Shown piece after piece: positions 50,801 to 54,997 of a stretch of DNA of 61,369 nt. Under the pieces are notes generated by a model, which saw nothing but the letters and a program-made list of their open reading frames with translations, made no database searches and had not been told where the DNA came from. Positions within the stretch are counted from its first letter, which is position 1; every line of letters starts with the position of its first letter. The stretch covers positions 2,077,845 to 2,139,213 of the forward strand of contig CABFPE010000030.1 in the NCBI GenBank assembly GCA_900660155.1, given 5' to 3'. Origin of the DNA: Hofstenia miamia. Lineage: Eukaryota; Xenacoelomorpha; Acoela; Hofsteniidae. A program made the position numbers and the translations under genes.

Positions 50801-53268
50801 TACTAATATTAATCACCGCTTGATTTGAGTAAGATCCAAGACGTTTAGTAATACCAATCTATTGCTGTTTCCATTATCAGGAAATGATGGATGTTAATGA
50901 TCGTTTGATTGGACAGTAATCCACAACGTCAATGTTTAGGGTCGGGTTCGGATATTAAATTTTCGGGTCGGGTTCGCGTAGTAAATGTTATGATCGTGTG
51001 GATTCGGGTCCATGGTTACCTTATATTGTCACGCTCTATTGAGAGCTTGCTTTATACATAATCAAAAAAAACAAATTGCTAAAAAATAAAGATAACACGC
51101 TACATACATGATTTGTGAGGCTTTCTAAGTGGCACATAAGACCTCCGAAACCCGTCGCTGCTAGTGCCACCCTTACCGATGGCTGCCCTTTTTCTCTTGT
51201 TTGGGCGATGAGGGCCAAGCGATCACCCTAAATGATAATATATGTTAAAAGCTAATACTAATTCGTAAATATAATATATAATTAACCATTGAATGTAAAA
51301 ATTGGACAGAACAGTATTAGAACTGGACAATCCATTAGATTATAAATATATTTGCATGGATTAATTAAGAGCCTTAAATTTCGCACATATTTGCCAAAAA
51401 TAAATATCTAGCTGTTTCTGAATTAATATTATGAGAGAATGGTGATAGCAATATTCATAAACGAATGTCCAAAAGCATTGATCAAATAGCAGGACTTTGT
51501 AGAATGAAGTTAGCAACAAATTAGTTAAACAATGAATGAGGGAGATGGTCAAAAGGTCACTTACCTCCCAACATTATATTTTTCATAAACATTGATTGCT
51601 TTAAAATTGTACAAGGCGATTTTAGTAAATCACCATTGTCTTTTAAAACCTGTAAATCGTGTTGACTTCAAATGCAGAAATAGTAGATTCATAAAATAAC
51701 AAAACAAATTTAAAATATATTAATTCATTTGAACAGACGAGAACTTATGTCGTCAAAATTTAAATATCATGAATTTTTATGTTATTACAGAAATCAAGCT
51801 GCAAAATTTTAGAAAAATTACCAAGAGAAAAAACTATTCAAAGCTAATTGATGATCTTAGTATATTTCGTTCTATGAAATAAGAATAGTAAATCAAAATA
51901 AAATGGTTGTAAGTTTATTCAGATTAATTTGACGTGATTCTTAAAAAAACTAAATATTTTTTCTTTTGATACACACAATTACTGGTTAAAATCATGGACC
52001 TCACTTTTGAATCCTTATATAAATCATTGTAACTATGGCTCTTTATTAAGACTTCAATTTTCATTTCAACAAATTAATTAAAGTTGTTGTCAAACATTTA
52101 CCGGCTGTTTAAAAAGTCTGTGCGCATGCTATTCAGAGATGAATAGCTATGGGTCCAGTACTTGTGTGTTATTATGATGACCAAATCATTGTAATCCATT
52201 TGCTGATTAAATAGATAGTTTAAAGCAGCATGCTATTGCACTATTTTTATTCTTGTTTGGATAGTGGCAAACAGGCAATCTGCACACATAAGTGAAGGTG
52301 AGAAATTACAAATTGTACTGCATTCCAAAAAATATAATATAGAGAATTCAAATATTTCTCGTAGGCTTCCAGCTATTCTTAAACATCAAATTCTTGAACG
52401 GGGATACATGCTACCTTAACCATTTGTACTGCTCAACTCAGAAAAATACAAAGATGTAACAACAGCTAACTAGGGCAATTGATCAAAATCAATTAATAGC
52501 AAGCAGGAAACTTGGTCAGAGGCTGAGGCATTTGACTAAAGCTGCAATATTTTCGTAACTCAATACAATTTCTAATTCCCCACGTTCTCTTATCTGTGCA
52601 CCCTGGCTGTTTGCTATTCTTAACAAGAATAAAAATAATGAAATAACATGCTGCTATAAAAAATCTTATTAATCAGCAAATGAAACATAATGATTAGTTC
52701 AACACAAATATCCAATTAGCTATTAGTATAGCATGCACACATACTTTTTACAAAGCAGGTAAATGAATAACAAATGCATTAATGAATTATATGTTAGAAG
52801 CCAATACTAATTCGTCAATAATATATAATTACTTATTGAAATAAATCTTCTATCACATTCCTCAAATGATACTCAAACACTGTTTTTAATTTTTATTGTC
52901 TTGCAAACACAGTTTATCAGGTAGCCTAATTAACAATTAAATTTTTATGAATTCCTTAAATGTGTCTGCTAAATATCCTAAAGTCATATTACACAGGGCC
53001 TTTGAGCTTAATAAATAAACCAATGACATGACAAAAGTACATATACTTTTCGCACATATTTTGTGCGACAATATGAAAATAGATTTTACATATTAGAAAA
53101 ATTATTTAATCAGCATATCAAAATCATTGTCTGCAATTCGGAAATTTTGTGGTATTTTGCATAACTCATTTTACATGGACAAAATATTTTTTGGTTGAAT
53201 TACATGTGTTGACAAGTACAATAAAGCCATACAGTTCTAAGATAGTGTTCTTCCACTGGATCAGACAT
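345..53268 (-). CDS. RyR: Ryanodine receptor (RyR) calcium-release channel, exons 1-58, 3' part beyond window
   Basis: RyRs are homotetrameric channels of the endoplasmic/sarcoplasmic reticulum that release calcium into the cytosol. Fifty-eight minus-strand exons were joined by GT-AG sites with matching phase at every junction. Their coding length is 9,962 nt (about 3,320 residues), against about 5,000 for a full RyR. Domains occur in family order: N-terminal beta-trefoil (about 1-210), MIR (about 210-390), RIH (about 430-620), SPRY1 (about 655-800), RyR repeats 1-2 (about 865-1065), SPRY2 (about 1070-1235), SPRY3 (about 1445-1580), solenoid, RyR repeats 3-4 (about 2710-2945) and second solenoid to 3,320. 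SPRY domains and RyR repeats exclude the related IP3 receptor. The start is the ATG at 53268-53266, because its 12 codons end in LRT, as at this point in other RyRs. The last visible exon ends in phase 2 at base 345. The pore lies to the left of the window. Exons are listed in the block entries. Confidence 0.95.
2465..4561. other. Left part of the RyR exon 51-52 intron
   Basis: Intronic DNA with no recognised coding or mobile sequence. The longest plus-strand frame (3130-3459, 109 codons) resembles no family and sits in low-complexity AT-rich sequence. Confidence 0.5.
4562..5703 (+). mobile_element. Tc1-like transposon relic with frameshifted transposase
   Basis: Inside the RyR exon 51-52 intron. 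The N-terminal helix-turn-helix is seen at 4620-4883 ([20 protein letters not shown], then a basic SRKRSGRPK linker). The catalytic region is at 4940-5470 ([32 protein letters not shown]), with an Asp and a Glu in the Tc1 DDE spacing range. The pieces are in three different frames, so the gene is dead. The right end, CTAGTACTG followed by TATA, gives the Tc1-type terminus CAGTACTAGCCAAAATTTTG on the reverse strand. A decayed left terminus may start at 4562 (CAGTATGGCAATACATTTGC), but it lacks the expected TA before it. The right end runs directly into a (TA)n tract. Confidence 0.8.
5710..5737. repeat. (TA)n microsatellite
   Basis: Uninterrupted TA dinucleotides directly abutting the right end of the Tc1-like relic. 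TA is also the Tc1 target site. Confidence 0.9.
5738..6396. other. Intronic stretch without recognised content
   Basis: AT-rich intron sequence between the Tc1 relic with its TA tract and RyR exon 51. Nothing recognised. Confidence 0.5.
6397..9891 (-). CDS. RyR: RyR exons 46-51: RyR repeats 3 and 4
   Basis: Exons: 9801-9891, 9614-9751, 8655-8897, 8216-8428, 7372-7504, 6397-6520 (residues about 2633-2947). Exons 46-47 correspond to the family RPSMLQHLL...LLxxHYExxWKYY segment ([28 protein letters not shown]). Exon 48 has [16 protein letters not shown] and [20 protein letters not shown]. Exon 49 has [20 protein letters not shown] and [14 protein letters not shown], which is repeat 3. Exons 50-51 give repeat 4, with [33 protein letters not shown] and [11 protein letters not shown]. 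The repeat 3-4 domain is the phosphorylation domain of vertebrate RyRs. The loop [13 protein letters not shown] contains serines, but no site can be assigned from sequence alone. Intron 46 is 49 nt. Confidence 0.92.
7580..7722. mobile_element. 143-bp TTAA-flanked hairpin element (MITE)
   Basis: Flanked on both sides by TTAA (7576-7579 and 7723-7726), the target of piggyBac- and Kolobok-type transposases. The termini are inverted repeats: GATGCATTCAGACGAG at the left, and TGTGCGTTCAGACGAG when the right end is read in reverse. A third inverted copy of the TTCAGACGAG...CTTTTTGA block near 7630-7650 lets the left 75 bp fold into a hairpin. No coding capacity. It lies in the RyR exon 49-50 intron. 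Confidence 0.75.
9234..9256. repeat. (TA)n microsatellite
   Basis: TA dinucleotide run in the RyR exon 47-48 intron. Confidence 0.85.
10016..10273. repeat. 258-bp exact repeat, copy 1
   Basis: Identical by eye over its whole length to 10431-10688. Its right end coincides exactly with an N at 10274. See the finding on a likely assembly artefact. Confidence 0.9.
10259..10543 (+). pseudogene. Mariner/IS630-like transposase C-terminal fragment
   Basis: The frame reads [20 protein letters not shown], then [20 protein letters not shown]. This is the WPPxSPxLTPLDFFLWGYxKD signature of the C-terminal catalytic region of mariner/IS630-type transposases. No N-terminal part or earlier catalytic Asp was found. 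The frame crosses two N bases (10274, 10430), so its ends are uncertain. It lies in the RyR exon 45-46 intron. Confidence 0.7.
10431..10688. repeat. 258-bp exact repeat, copy 2
   Basis: Second identical copy, beginning directly after the N at 10430. The 155 bases between the two N positions are unique and encode part of a transposase. Confidence 0.9.
10689..12107. other. Intronic stretch with an unresolved hAT-like end
   Basis: No exon seen. Around 11300-11360 lies GAGTCGGGCCGGGTCGAGTG, the kind of GGGTCGGG subterminal repeat found in the hAT-like elements at 50697 and 59161, but no partner terminus or target duplication was found. Confidence 0.4.
12116..12800. mobile_element. hAT-type non-autonomous element, 685 bp
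   Basis: Bounded by an exact 8-bp duplication CTCCAACC (12108-12115 and 12801-12808), the hAT hallmark. The imperfect terminal inverted repeats are ACTCTTGGGCATTTAAATG at the left and AGTGTTGACCATCTAAATG for the right end read in reverse. The subterminal regions are rich in GTTTAAA on both sides. There is no transposase. It lies in the RyR exon 45-46 intron, about 100 bp from exon 45. Confidence 0.8.
12906..14995 (-). CDS. RyR: RyR exons 40-45: second RIH region
   Basis: Exons: 14673-14995, 14359-14598, 14043-14259, 13673-13908, 13167-13324, 12906-13123 (residues about 2169-2633). Strong blocks are [54 protein letters not shown] (almost identical across animal RyRs), [50 protein letters not shown] and [20 protein letters not shown]. 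In vertebrate RyR1 and RyR2 this central solenoid is a hot spot for disease variants, so its conservation fits a working channel. All junction phases agree and no stop is present. Confidence 0.94.
15493..25999 (-). CDS. RyR: RyR exons 33-39: junctional/bridging solenoid
   Basis: Exons: 25470-25999, 25103-25378, 18030-18211, 17214-17320, 16402-16551, 15691-15815, 15493-15641 (residues about 1662-2169). Exon 33 is the largest (530 nt), with [40 protein letters not shown] and [15 protein letters not shown]. Exon 34 has [10 protein letters not shown] and [12 protein letters not shown]. Exon 35 has [16 protein letters not shown] and ARRTKEFR, followed in exon 36 by [14 protein letters not shown] (family RKTKEFRSPPQEQINxLLxF). 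Exons 38-39 have [18 protein letters not shown] and [18 protein letters not shown]. The 6.9-kb intron between exons 34 and 35 hosts two DNA transposons, a nested hAT element and a LINE fragment. Confidence 0.9.
18411..18432. repeat. (TA)n microsatellite
   Basis: TA run in the RyR exon 34-35 intron. Confidence 0.85.
19043..19074. repeat. (TA)n microsatellite at left edge of DNA transposon
   Basis: TA run that ends exactly where the terminal sequence TTAGGGTGGAC begins. Confidence 0.9.
19465..22393 (-). pseudogene. Broken transposase of a widespread but little-characterised animal family
   Basis: The reading starts at ATG 22393 ([17 protein letters not shown]). Next come an N-terminal region ([18 protein letters not shown]), a lysine/glutamate-rich coiled segment ([18 protein letters not shown]) and [28 protein letters not shown] follows near 21380, a plausible catalytic Asp motif, then [45 protein letters not shown] and [15 protein letters not shown], with the end at KSTLQSNLF. 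Proteins with these motifs, in my memory, are repeated many times in arthropod and cnidarian genomes, usually as uncharacterised. At least four frame changes plus the nested insertion at 21053/20265 show that this copy is dead. Confidence 0.75.
20265..21053. mobile_element. Nested hAT-type element, 789 bp, perfect 8-bp TSD
   Basis: Bounded by TGATAACC at 20257-20264 and 21054-21061. The termini are CAGAAATGGGTA at the left and CAGAGATGGAATC for the right end read in reverse. The right subterminal region is rich in GGATC repeats (20930-21050). It interrupts the transposase frame between [11 protein letters not shown] and [15 protein letters not shown], and removing it together with one target copy restores continuous family similarity. 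No coding capacity of its own was seen. Confidence 0.9.
22991..23008. repeat. (TA)n microsatellite between two elements
   Basis: TA run joining the right end of the 3.9-kb transposon to the left end of the next element. Confidence 0.85.
23009..24085. mobile_element. 1.08-kb TIR element with iterated GGCGCTCTGTC motifs
   Basis: The ends are inverted: ACATTTATATCGGGCGC at the left, and ACATTTATATGCGCC for the right end read in reverse. Both sit against (TA)n tracts. The left 100 bp holds four near-copies of GGCGCTCTGTC, two of them preceded by the terminal ATTTATA block. The right end has two more in the same orientation (about 24030-24062). A minus frame of 85 codons (23301-23558) has no recognised similarity. 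This is probably a non-autonomous DNA transposon of unidentified type. Confidence 0.7.
24105..24339 (+). pseudogene. Non-LTR reverse transcriptase C-terminal fragment
   Basis: Translation gives [12 protein letters not shown], then [15 protein letters not shown] and, in another frame, [18 protein letters not shown]. This matches the region after the polymerase core in LINEs (SWxxHIxxxxxKxxxxI...IxPxLxYgxxVWA). There is one frame change near 24160. Too short to assign to a clade. Confidence 0.65.
24340..25102. other. Intronic stretch without recognised content
   Basis: Sequence between the LINE fragment and RyR exon 34. It includes a short (ATT)n run near 24455. Nothing else recognised. Confidence 0.5.
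26764..28321 (-). CDS. RyR: RyR exons 29-32: SPRY3 domain and following loop
   Basis: Exons: 28192-28321, 28047-28149, 27382-27550, 26764-27013 (residues about 1445-1662). SPRY3 is visible as [44 protein letters not shown] and [13 protein letters not shown]. It is much less conserved than SPRY1 and SPRY2. The block ends with [19 protein letters not shown], matching the family SPPRLxVQxLxPxxWxRVP. The intron between exons 29 and 30 is 42 nt. The preceding intron (28322-31548) is over 3 kb and holds a TIR element. Confidence 0.88.
28751..28773. repeat. (TA)n microsatellite
   Basis: TA run in the RyR exon 28-29 intron. Confidence 0.85.
29349..30978. mobile_element. 1.6-kb element with 13-bp perfect TIR CAGTGGCGTCAAA
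   Basis: The left end CAGTGGCGTCAAA and the right end TTTGACGCCACTG are perfect inverted repeats. The CAGTGGCG start is common among hAT elements, but the flanking 8-mers (TACATAGC and CCATGTTT) do not match, so either the duplication has decayed or the type is different. The right end carries an unusual run of C bases (30951-30960). The inside is AT-rich with no recognised gene. It fills most of the RyR exon 28-29 intron. Confidence 0.65.
31309..31333. repeat. (AAAT)n microsatellite
   Basis: Six tandem AAAT units in the RyR exon 28-29 intron. Confidence 0.85.
31549..34407 (-). CDS. RyR: RyR exons 22-28: SPRY2 and acidic/basic linker
   Basis: Exons: 34214-34407, 33320-33497, 33096-33219, 32928-33026, 32537-32757, 32211-32405, 31549-31661 (residues about 1070-1445). 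SPRY2 is seen in [47 protein letters not shown] and [11 protein letters not shown]. Exon 25 has [14 protein letters not shown], the family RRPVTxWYTKxxPxF block. Exon 26 ends [12 protein letters not shown], followed by an acidic stretch ([16 protein letters not shown]). Exons 27-28 are basic and poorly conserved ([25 protein letters not shown]), in the position of the divergent region between SPRY2 and SPRY3. Phases agree throughout. Confidence 0.9.
31662..32210. other. RyR exon 27-28 intron
   Basis: No recognised coding or mobile sequence. Confidence 0.5.
32775..32797. repeat. (TA)n microsatellite
   Basis: TA run starting 17 bp upstream (in gene sense) of RyR exon 26. Confidence 0.85.
34597..34902. 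mobile_element. 306-bp hAT MITE with perfect 8-bp TSD
   Basis: Target duplication ACTTGTCG at 34589-34596 and 34903-34910. The termini are CAGGGTTGGCATG at the left and CAGGTTGGTA for the right end read in reverse. The left subterminal region has repeated GTTTAAAAC blocks, as in the element at 12116. No coding capacity. It lies in the RyR exon 21-22 intron. Confidence 0.88.
36301..37821 (-). CDS. RyR: RyR exons 17-21: RyR repeats 1 and 2
   Basis: Exons: 37717-37821, 37486-37670, 36929-37088, 36438-36511, 36301-36395 (residues about 865-1070). Repeat 1 shows [35 protein letters not shown] and [12 protein letters not shown]. Repeat 2 shows [49 protein letters not shown] and [19 protein letters not shown]. 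The W-x(n)-WxYG and HPxLxxxxxL hallmarks of the RyR repeat family are present twice. Exons 20 and 21 are separated by a 42-nt intron (36396-36437). Confidence 0.93.
38576..39890 (-). pseudogene. Dead LINE fragment: RT thumb, zinc knuckle and C-terminal endonuclease-like domain
   Basis: Read on the minus strand from 39890, it starts inside the reverse transcriptase ([37 protein letters not shown]). It continues through [17 protein letters not shown] and [20 protein letters not shown] to a zinc-knuckle-like [18 protein letters not shown]. It ends in [38 protein letters not shown], resembling the PD-(D/E)XK restriction-like endonuclease of R2/NeSL-type LINEs. A TAA (39620-39622) and at least three frame changes kill it. 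The 5' truncation point coincides with an (ATT)n tract (about 39865-39892). It lies in the RyR exon 16-17 intron. Confidence 0.85.
40305..41323 (-). CDS. RyR: RyR exons 14-16: SPRY1 domain
   Basis: Exons: 41091-41323, 40852-41041, 40305-40515 (residues about 653-864). Exon 14 contains [33 protein letters not shown] and [19 protein letters not shown], nearly identical to the SPRY1 core of other RyRs and the best conserved stretch seen here. Exon 15 carries [20 protein letters not shown] and [12 protein letters not shown]. Exon 16 has [19 protein letters not shown] and [20 protein letters not shown]. In vertebrates SPRY1 contributes to FKBP binding. That role is known for the family but not shown here. 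The intron between exons 14 and 15 is only 49 nt. Confidence 0.95.
41419..41942. mobile_element. 524-bp candidate TIR element (CAAGGGGGT ends)
   Basis: The left end CAAGGGGGTGGAAATT and the right end, read in reverse, CAAGGGGGTAAAAATACC form an inverted pair. No clear target duplication is seen (AATTACAA and TGAAAACA). The inside is AT-rich with no recognised frame. It lies in the RyR exon 13-14 intron. Confidence 0.5.
42141..43743 (-). CDS. RyR: RyR exons 10-13: first RIH (RYDR/ITPR homology) domain
   Basis: Exons: 43470-43743, 43066-43269, 42658-42875, 42141-42274 (residues about 377-653). Recognisable blocks are [86 protein letters not shown] and [13 protein letters not shown]. Each aligns without gaps to the armadillo-like RIH helices shared by RyRs and IP3 receptors. 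Exon 13 ([20 protein letters not shown]) corresponds to the family VLDVLCSLCVxxGxAVRxxQ. The domain supports the N-terminal cytosolic assembly. Phases are 0-1-1-0-2. Confidence 0.92.
44145..45273 (-). CDS. RyR: RyR exons 8-9: MIR domain
   Basis: Exons: 45066-45273 and 44145-44282 (residues about 261-376). Exon 8 reads [20 protein letters not shown], matching the family block in which a basic RLRH segment precedes a GxYL turn. Exon 9 has [20 protein letters not shown], which corresponds to the trefoil strand KYGDSTVxVxHxxTGLWLS. Both exons keep phase with their neighbours (2 to 0, and 0 to 0). The internal [20 protein letters not shown] segment replaces the acidic loop of other RyRs and is not conserved. 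No stop or frameshift is seen. Confidence 0.9.
44797..44827. repeat. (TA)n microsatellite with adjacent palindrome
   Basis: TA run followed by the palindrome TTGGTATATATATACCAA, in the RyR exon 8-9 intron. Confidence 0.85.
45612..46368. mobile_element. 757-bp hAT-type element with GGATC-rich ends and perfect TSD
   Basis: Target duplication GCTGCTAC at 45604-45611 and 46369-46376. The termini are CATATCGCATATTTATCATG at the left and CAGACATGTCAATGGATCTG for the right end read in reverse. Both subterminal regions carry repeated GATCCATGG-type words, including two copies of a 25-bp unit near 45693-45742. Non-autonomous. It lies in the RyR exon 7-8 intron. Confidence 0.82.
46403..46896. mobile_element. 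494-bp piggyBac-type MITE
   Basis: Flanked by TTAA (46399-46402 and 46897-46900). The 15-bp termini CACTAGAACTCCGAA are perfect inverted repeats, in line with piggyBac-like ends. The palindromic word GGTCAT-NN-ATGACC or close variants occur near both ends (about 46446, 46708 and 46866). There is no transposase. It sits only 34 bp from the hAT element at 45612-46368. Confidence 0.88.
46901..47538. other. Rest of the RyR exon 7-8 intron
   Basis: No exon or element end recognised. A possible donor-bounded frame near 47095-47170 was rejected because exons 7 and 8 already join in phase. Confidence 0.5.
47539..53268 (-). CDS. RyR: RyR exons 1-7: N-terminal beta-trefoil and start of MIR
   Basis: Exons: 53233-53268, 51108-51227, 49837-49944, 48892-49027, 48657-48845, 47659-47773, 47539-47616 (residues 1-261). 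Exon 1 encodes only [12 protein letters not shown], and exon 2 continues with GDRLALIAQ and [10 protein letters not shown], matching the family LRTxD...CLAAEGFG start. Exon 4 has [15 protein letters not shown] and [11 protein letters not shown], and exon 5 has [14 protein letters not shown] and SSERYIYAA, the Ins145/IP3R-like trefoil. Exon 6 has [14 protein letters not shown] and exon 7 has SRSLWRIE, both typical of MIR repeats. In vertebrates this region is the cytosolic inter-subunit hub. The exon 5 donor (GTCCAC) is the weakest site in the model. It was chosen because phase and homology both resume at exon 6. Confidence 0.92.
49385..49450. repeat. 33-bp unit, two perfect tandem copies
   Basis: The unit TTTTGCGCATTCTAAAATGT plus 13 more bases occurs at 49385-49417 and again at 49418-49450, in the RyR exon 3-4 intron. 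It is GC-richer than its surroundings (ACGCGTATAGGCG). Confidence 0.9.
50697..51038. mobile_element. 342-bp hAT-like MITE with GGGTCGGG repeats
   Basis: The ends are inverted: TAGAAAGTGACA at the left and TAGAGCGTGACA for the right end read in reverse. The flanking 8-mers TTGAAAAC (50689-50696) and TTGAGAGC (51039-51046) agree at six of eight positions. The inside repeats GGGTCGGGT / GGATCGGGTCG words. It lies in the RyR exon 2-3 intron, about 70 bp from exon 2. Confidence 0.6.
52101..52759. mobile_element. 659-bp foldback element, TA-flanked, mariner-like ends
   Basis: The termini are CCGGCTGTTTAAAAAGTCTG at the left and CCTGCTTTGTAAAAAGTATG for the right end read in reverse, each next to TA. 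The inverted repeat continues inward with gaps for about 200 bp on each side (shared words such as TTTGCTGATTAA, GCAGCATG, TTTTTATTCTTGTT and GCAAACAG). It would extrude as a long hairpin. No transposase frame. It lies in RyR intron 1. Confidence 0.75.
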
Positions 53269-53278
53269 TTTCCACAAT

Positions 53279-53302
53279 CTATTCCGCTGCGCTGTCGGCC
53301 AT
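53279..53302 (-). promoter_or_regulatory. Short upstream ORF in the RyR leader
   Basis: An ATG at 53302-53300 opens an eight-codon frame (MADSAAE, then TAG at 53281-53279) that stops 10 nt before the RyR ATG, in another frame. If the leader is transcribed through here, this would be an upstream ORF that could lower initiation at the RyR start. The main ATG has A at -3 (GAAAATG), a fair context. An alternative is that an upstream exon splices just after the same TAG, which would remove the uORF and extend the protein. Confidence 0.35.
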
Positions 53303-54997
53303 GACAGAATCCAACGCTGCTCTTATCAGCTGGGTCATTGTTTATCGTAAGGAGGTCGTGTGAATCAATCATGCCAAGTTGCTATCCCAAATAATTGATA
53401 TGTCTTATTAAAGAATTAATCACCGATAAAATTAACAATTTAAAATCTGTGTGTCAGACTCGATCCGGGTAATAAAATATAATCTTAAAAAAATACATAT
53501 GTCGTAGTCATATACCACAAGTGTACTTGTTTTGATTCATATCTGGAAATGGCTGCAACTTTCAACAAATGAACGTTCGTTTAGACTACAATCCTAAAAA
53601 CAACATACAATTGGACAATTAAATAACAGTAAACATTTTATTATACAATTCCTGAAGTTGAGCAGGAACTAACTTTACCGACTACTGCAGAAGTTTTTGA
53701 ACTAAAATTGCAAATTGAAATATTCCAATTTGTACACTAAAGTCATTTTTTATTTTAATATATTTTTGCAATCGTGTATTTCTACAATATGTTATCGCAA
53801 TTTCTATAAACGTTATTAAAAATACTAAATTGTACAATTAAATAATAAAACTATTGCGTAAAATATACCCAGTCACAAAATTTATTAATCCTTTGTATTA
53901 ATGGCAAGTCTAACTTCTTCATAAAATGATCTTAATGTCTCTTTAGAAATCATTCTGATGATTTTAAATAAACTTCCTCTAATGAAATTTTAACGTATTA
54001 TTGATGAACTAGAAAATGTAAATTTTTGACAAAGTGATGAAATCTAGAAAAATATGTTTAAATATAGATATTAAAAGTGCACACCGCAGGGTCTTAAATA
54101 TACAATATATTAATTAATATATTATTTTTCATATTCATTCAGTTCAATACTGTAGATGAATGTTAATAAAATGCATGATCACTTTCGAGTGCTTATTAAG
54201 TCTATTCAGGGATAATTTAATCGATAAATTAACTGTTTTATTATTAATAGGATTTAGCTCGTGTGACTCAGTTTTAAGCACTTCATCGCATAACGACTGG
54301 GTTATGACGGGCTCCATTAAAATTGTGTATACATTGACTCATAATTTTTAGATTGATATGAAAAACCTGTATGATCTCATTCCATACCTCGTTTGATGTA
54401 AATTTGCTCACGCTAGTACTGGAAATTGAGGTGAAAATGTGTATTATATATTACAGTGGCAACAATTAAAGTCTGTAGATAAAGGACGTATCTGTTCATC
54501 TGGATACGCAATGGGGGTAAATATTTTAACGTTCAATACTTAGGTTGTCTTTAGTGAGAGGAAAACATATGTAAATATTTAATCTAACAATTCATTGCAT
54601 ATACGAAGGCAGACGTCTTTACAATTATCCTTATTTCAATTTTCCACGTGTTTTTAGTGGAGGGAAGCAGAAATGTTGACATTTTCAAAAAAATTTGTAA
54701 TAAGCACTAGTGCTCAATGTGAATAGTAGAAACGCATCGTATCCCAAGAGCGAATCCCCGCAAAAATTAACCAAAGTCTAAAGAGGAAAAACCTTTGAGT
54801 ATAATAGAAATTTTCGATGGATGATTAAGCGTATGCAAATCTCTATTATTGCAGTGATAAATTTTTAAAGCAAAGGTTCAATCTCAGCGATTTTCAATAA
54901 AAAAATAGATAACTGAGGACAAGCAAAACTAACTAAATTTTCTATTTAAAAAATAAATACTACACAACTTTAAAACACATAAAATCCGCATTCTAAT
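53303..54997. other. Intergenic stretch between OATP 3' end and RyR leader
   Basis: No exon, element end or RNA gene was recognised in this AT-rich 1.7 kb. It must hold the OATP 3' UTR, and the RyR promoter or untranslated exons may also be here. No TATA box or poly(A) signal could be chosen with confidence because both motifs are common by chance in such AT-rich DNA. Confidence 0.5.

Noticed and set aside
53166..53372. Minus-strand 68-codon frame over the RyR start
   Set aside because: Different frame from [12 protein letters not shown]. It does not link in phase to exon 2 and has no family match.
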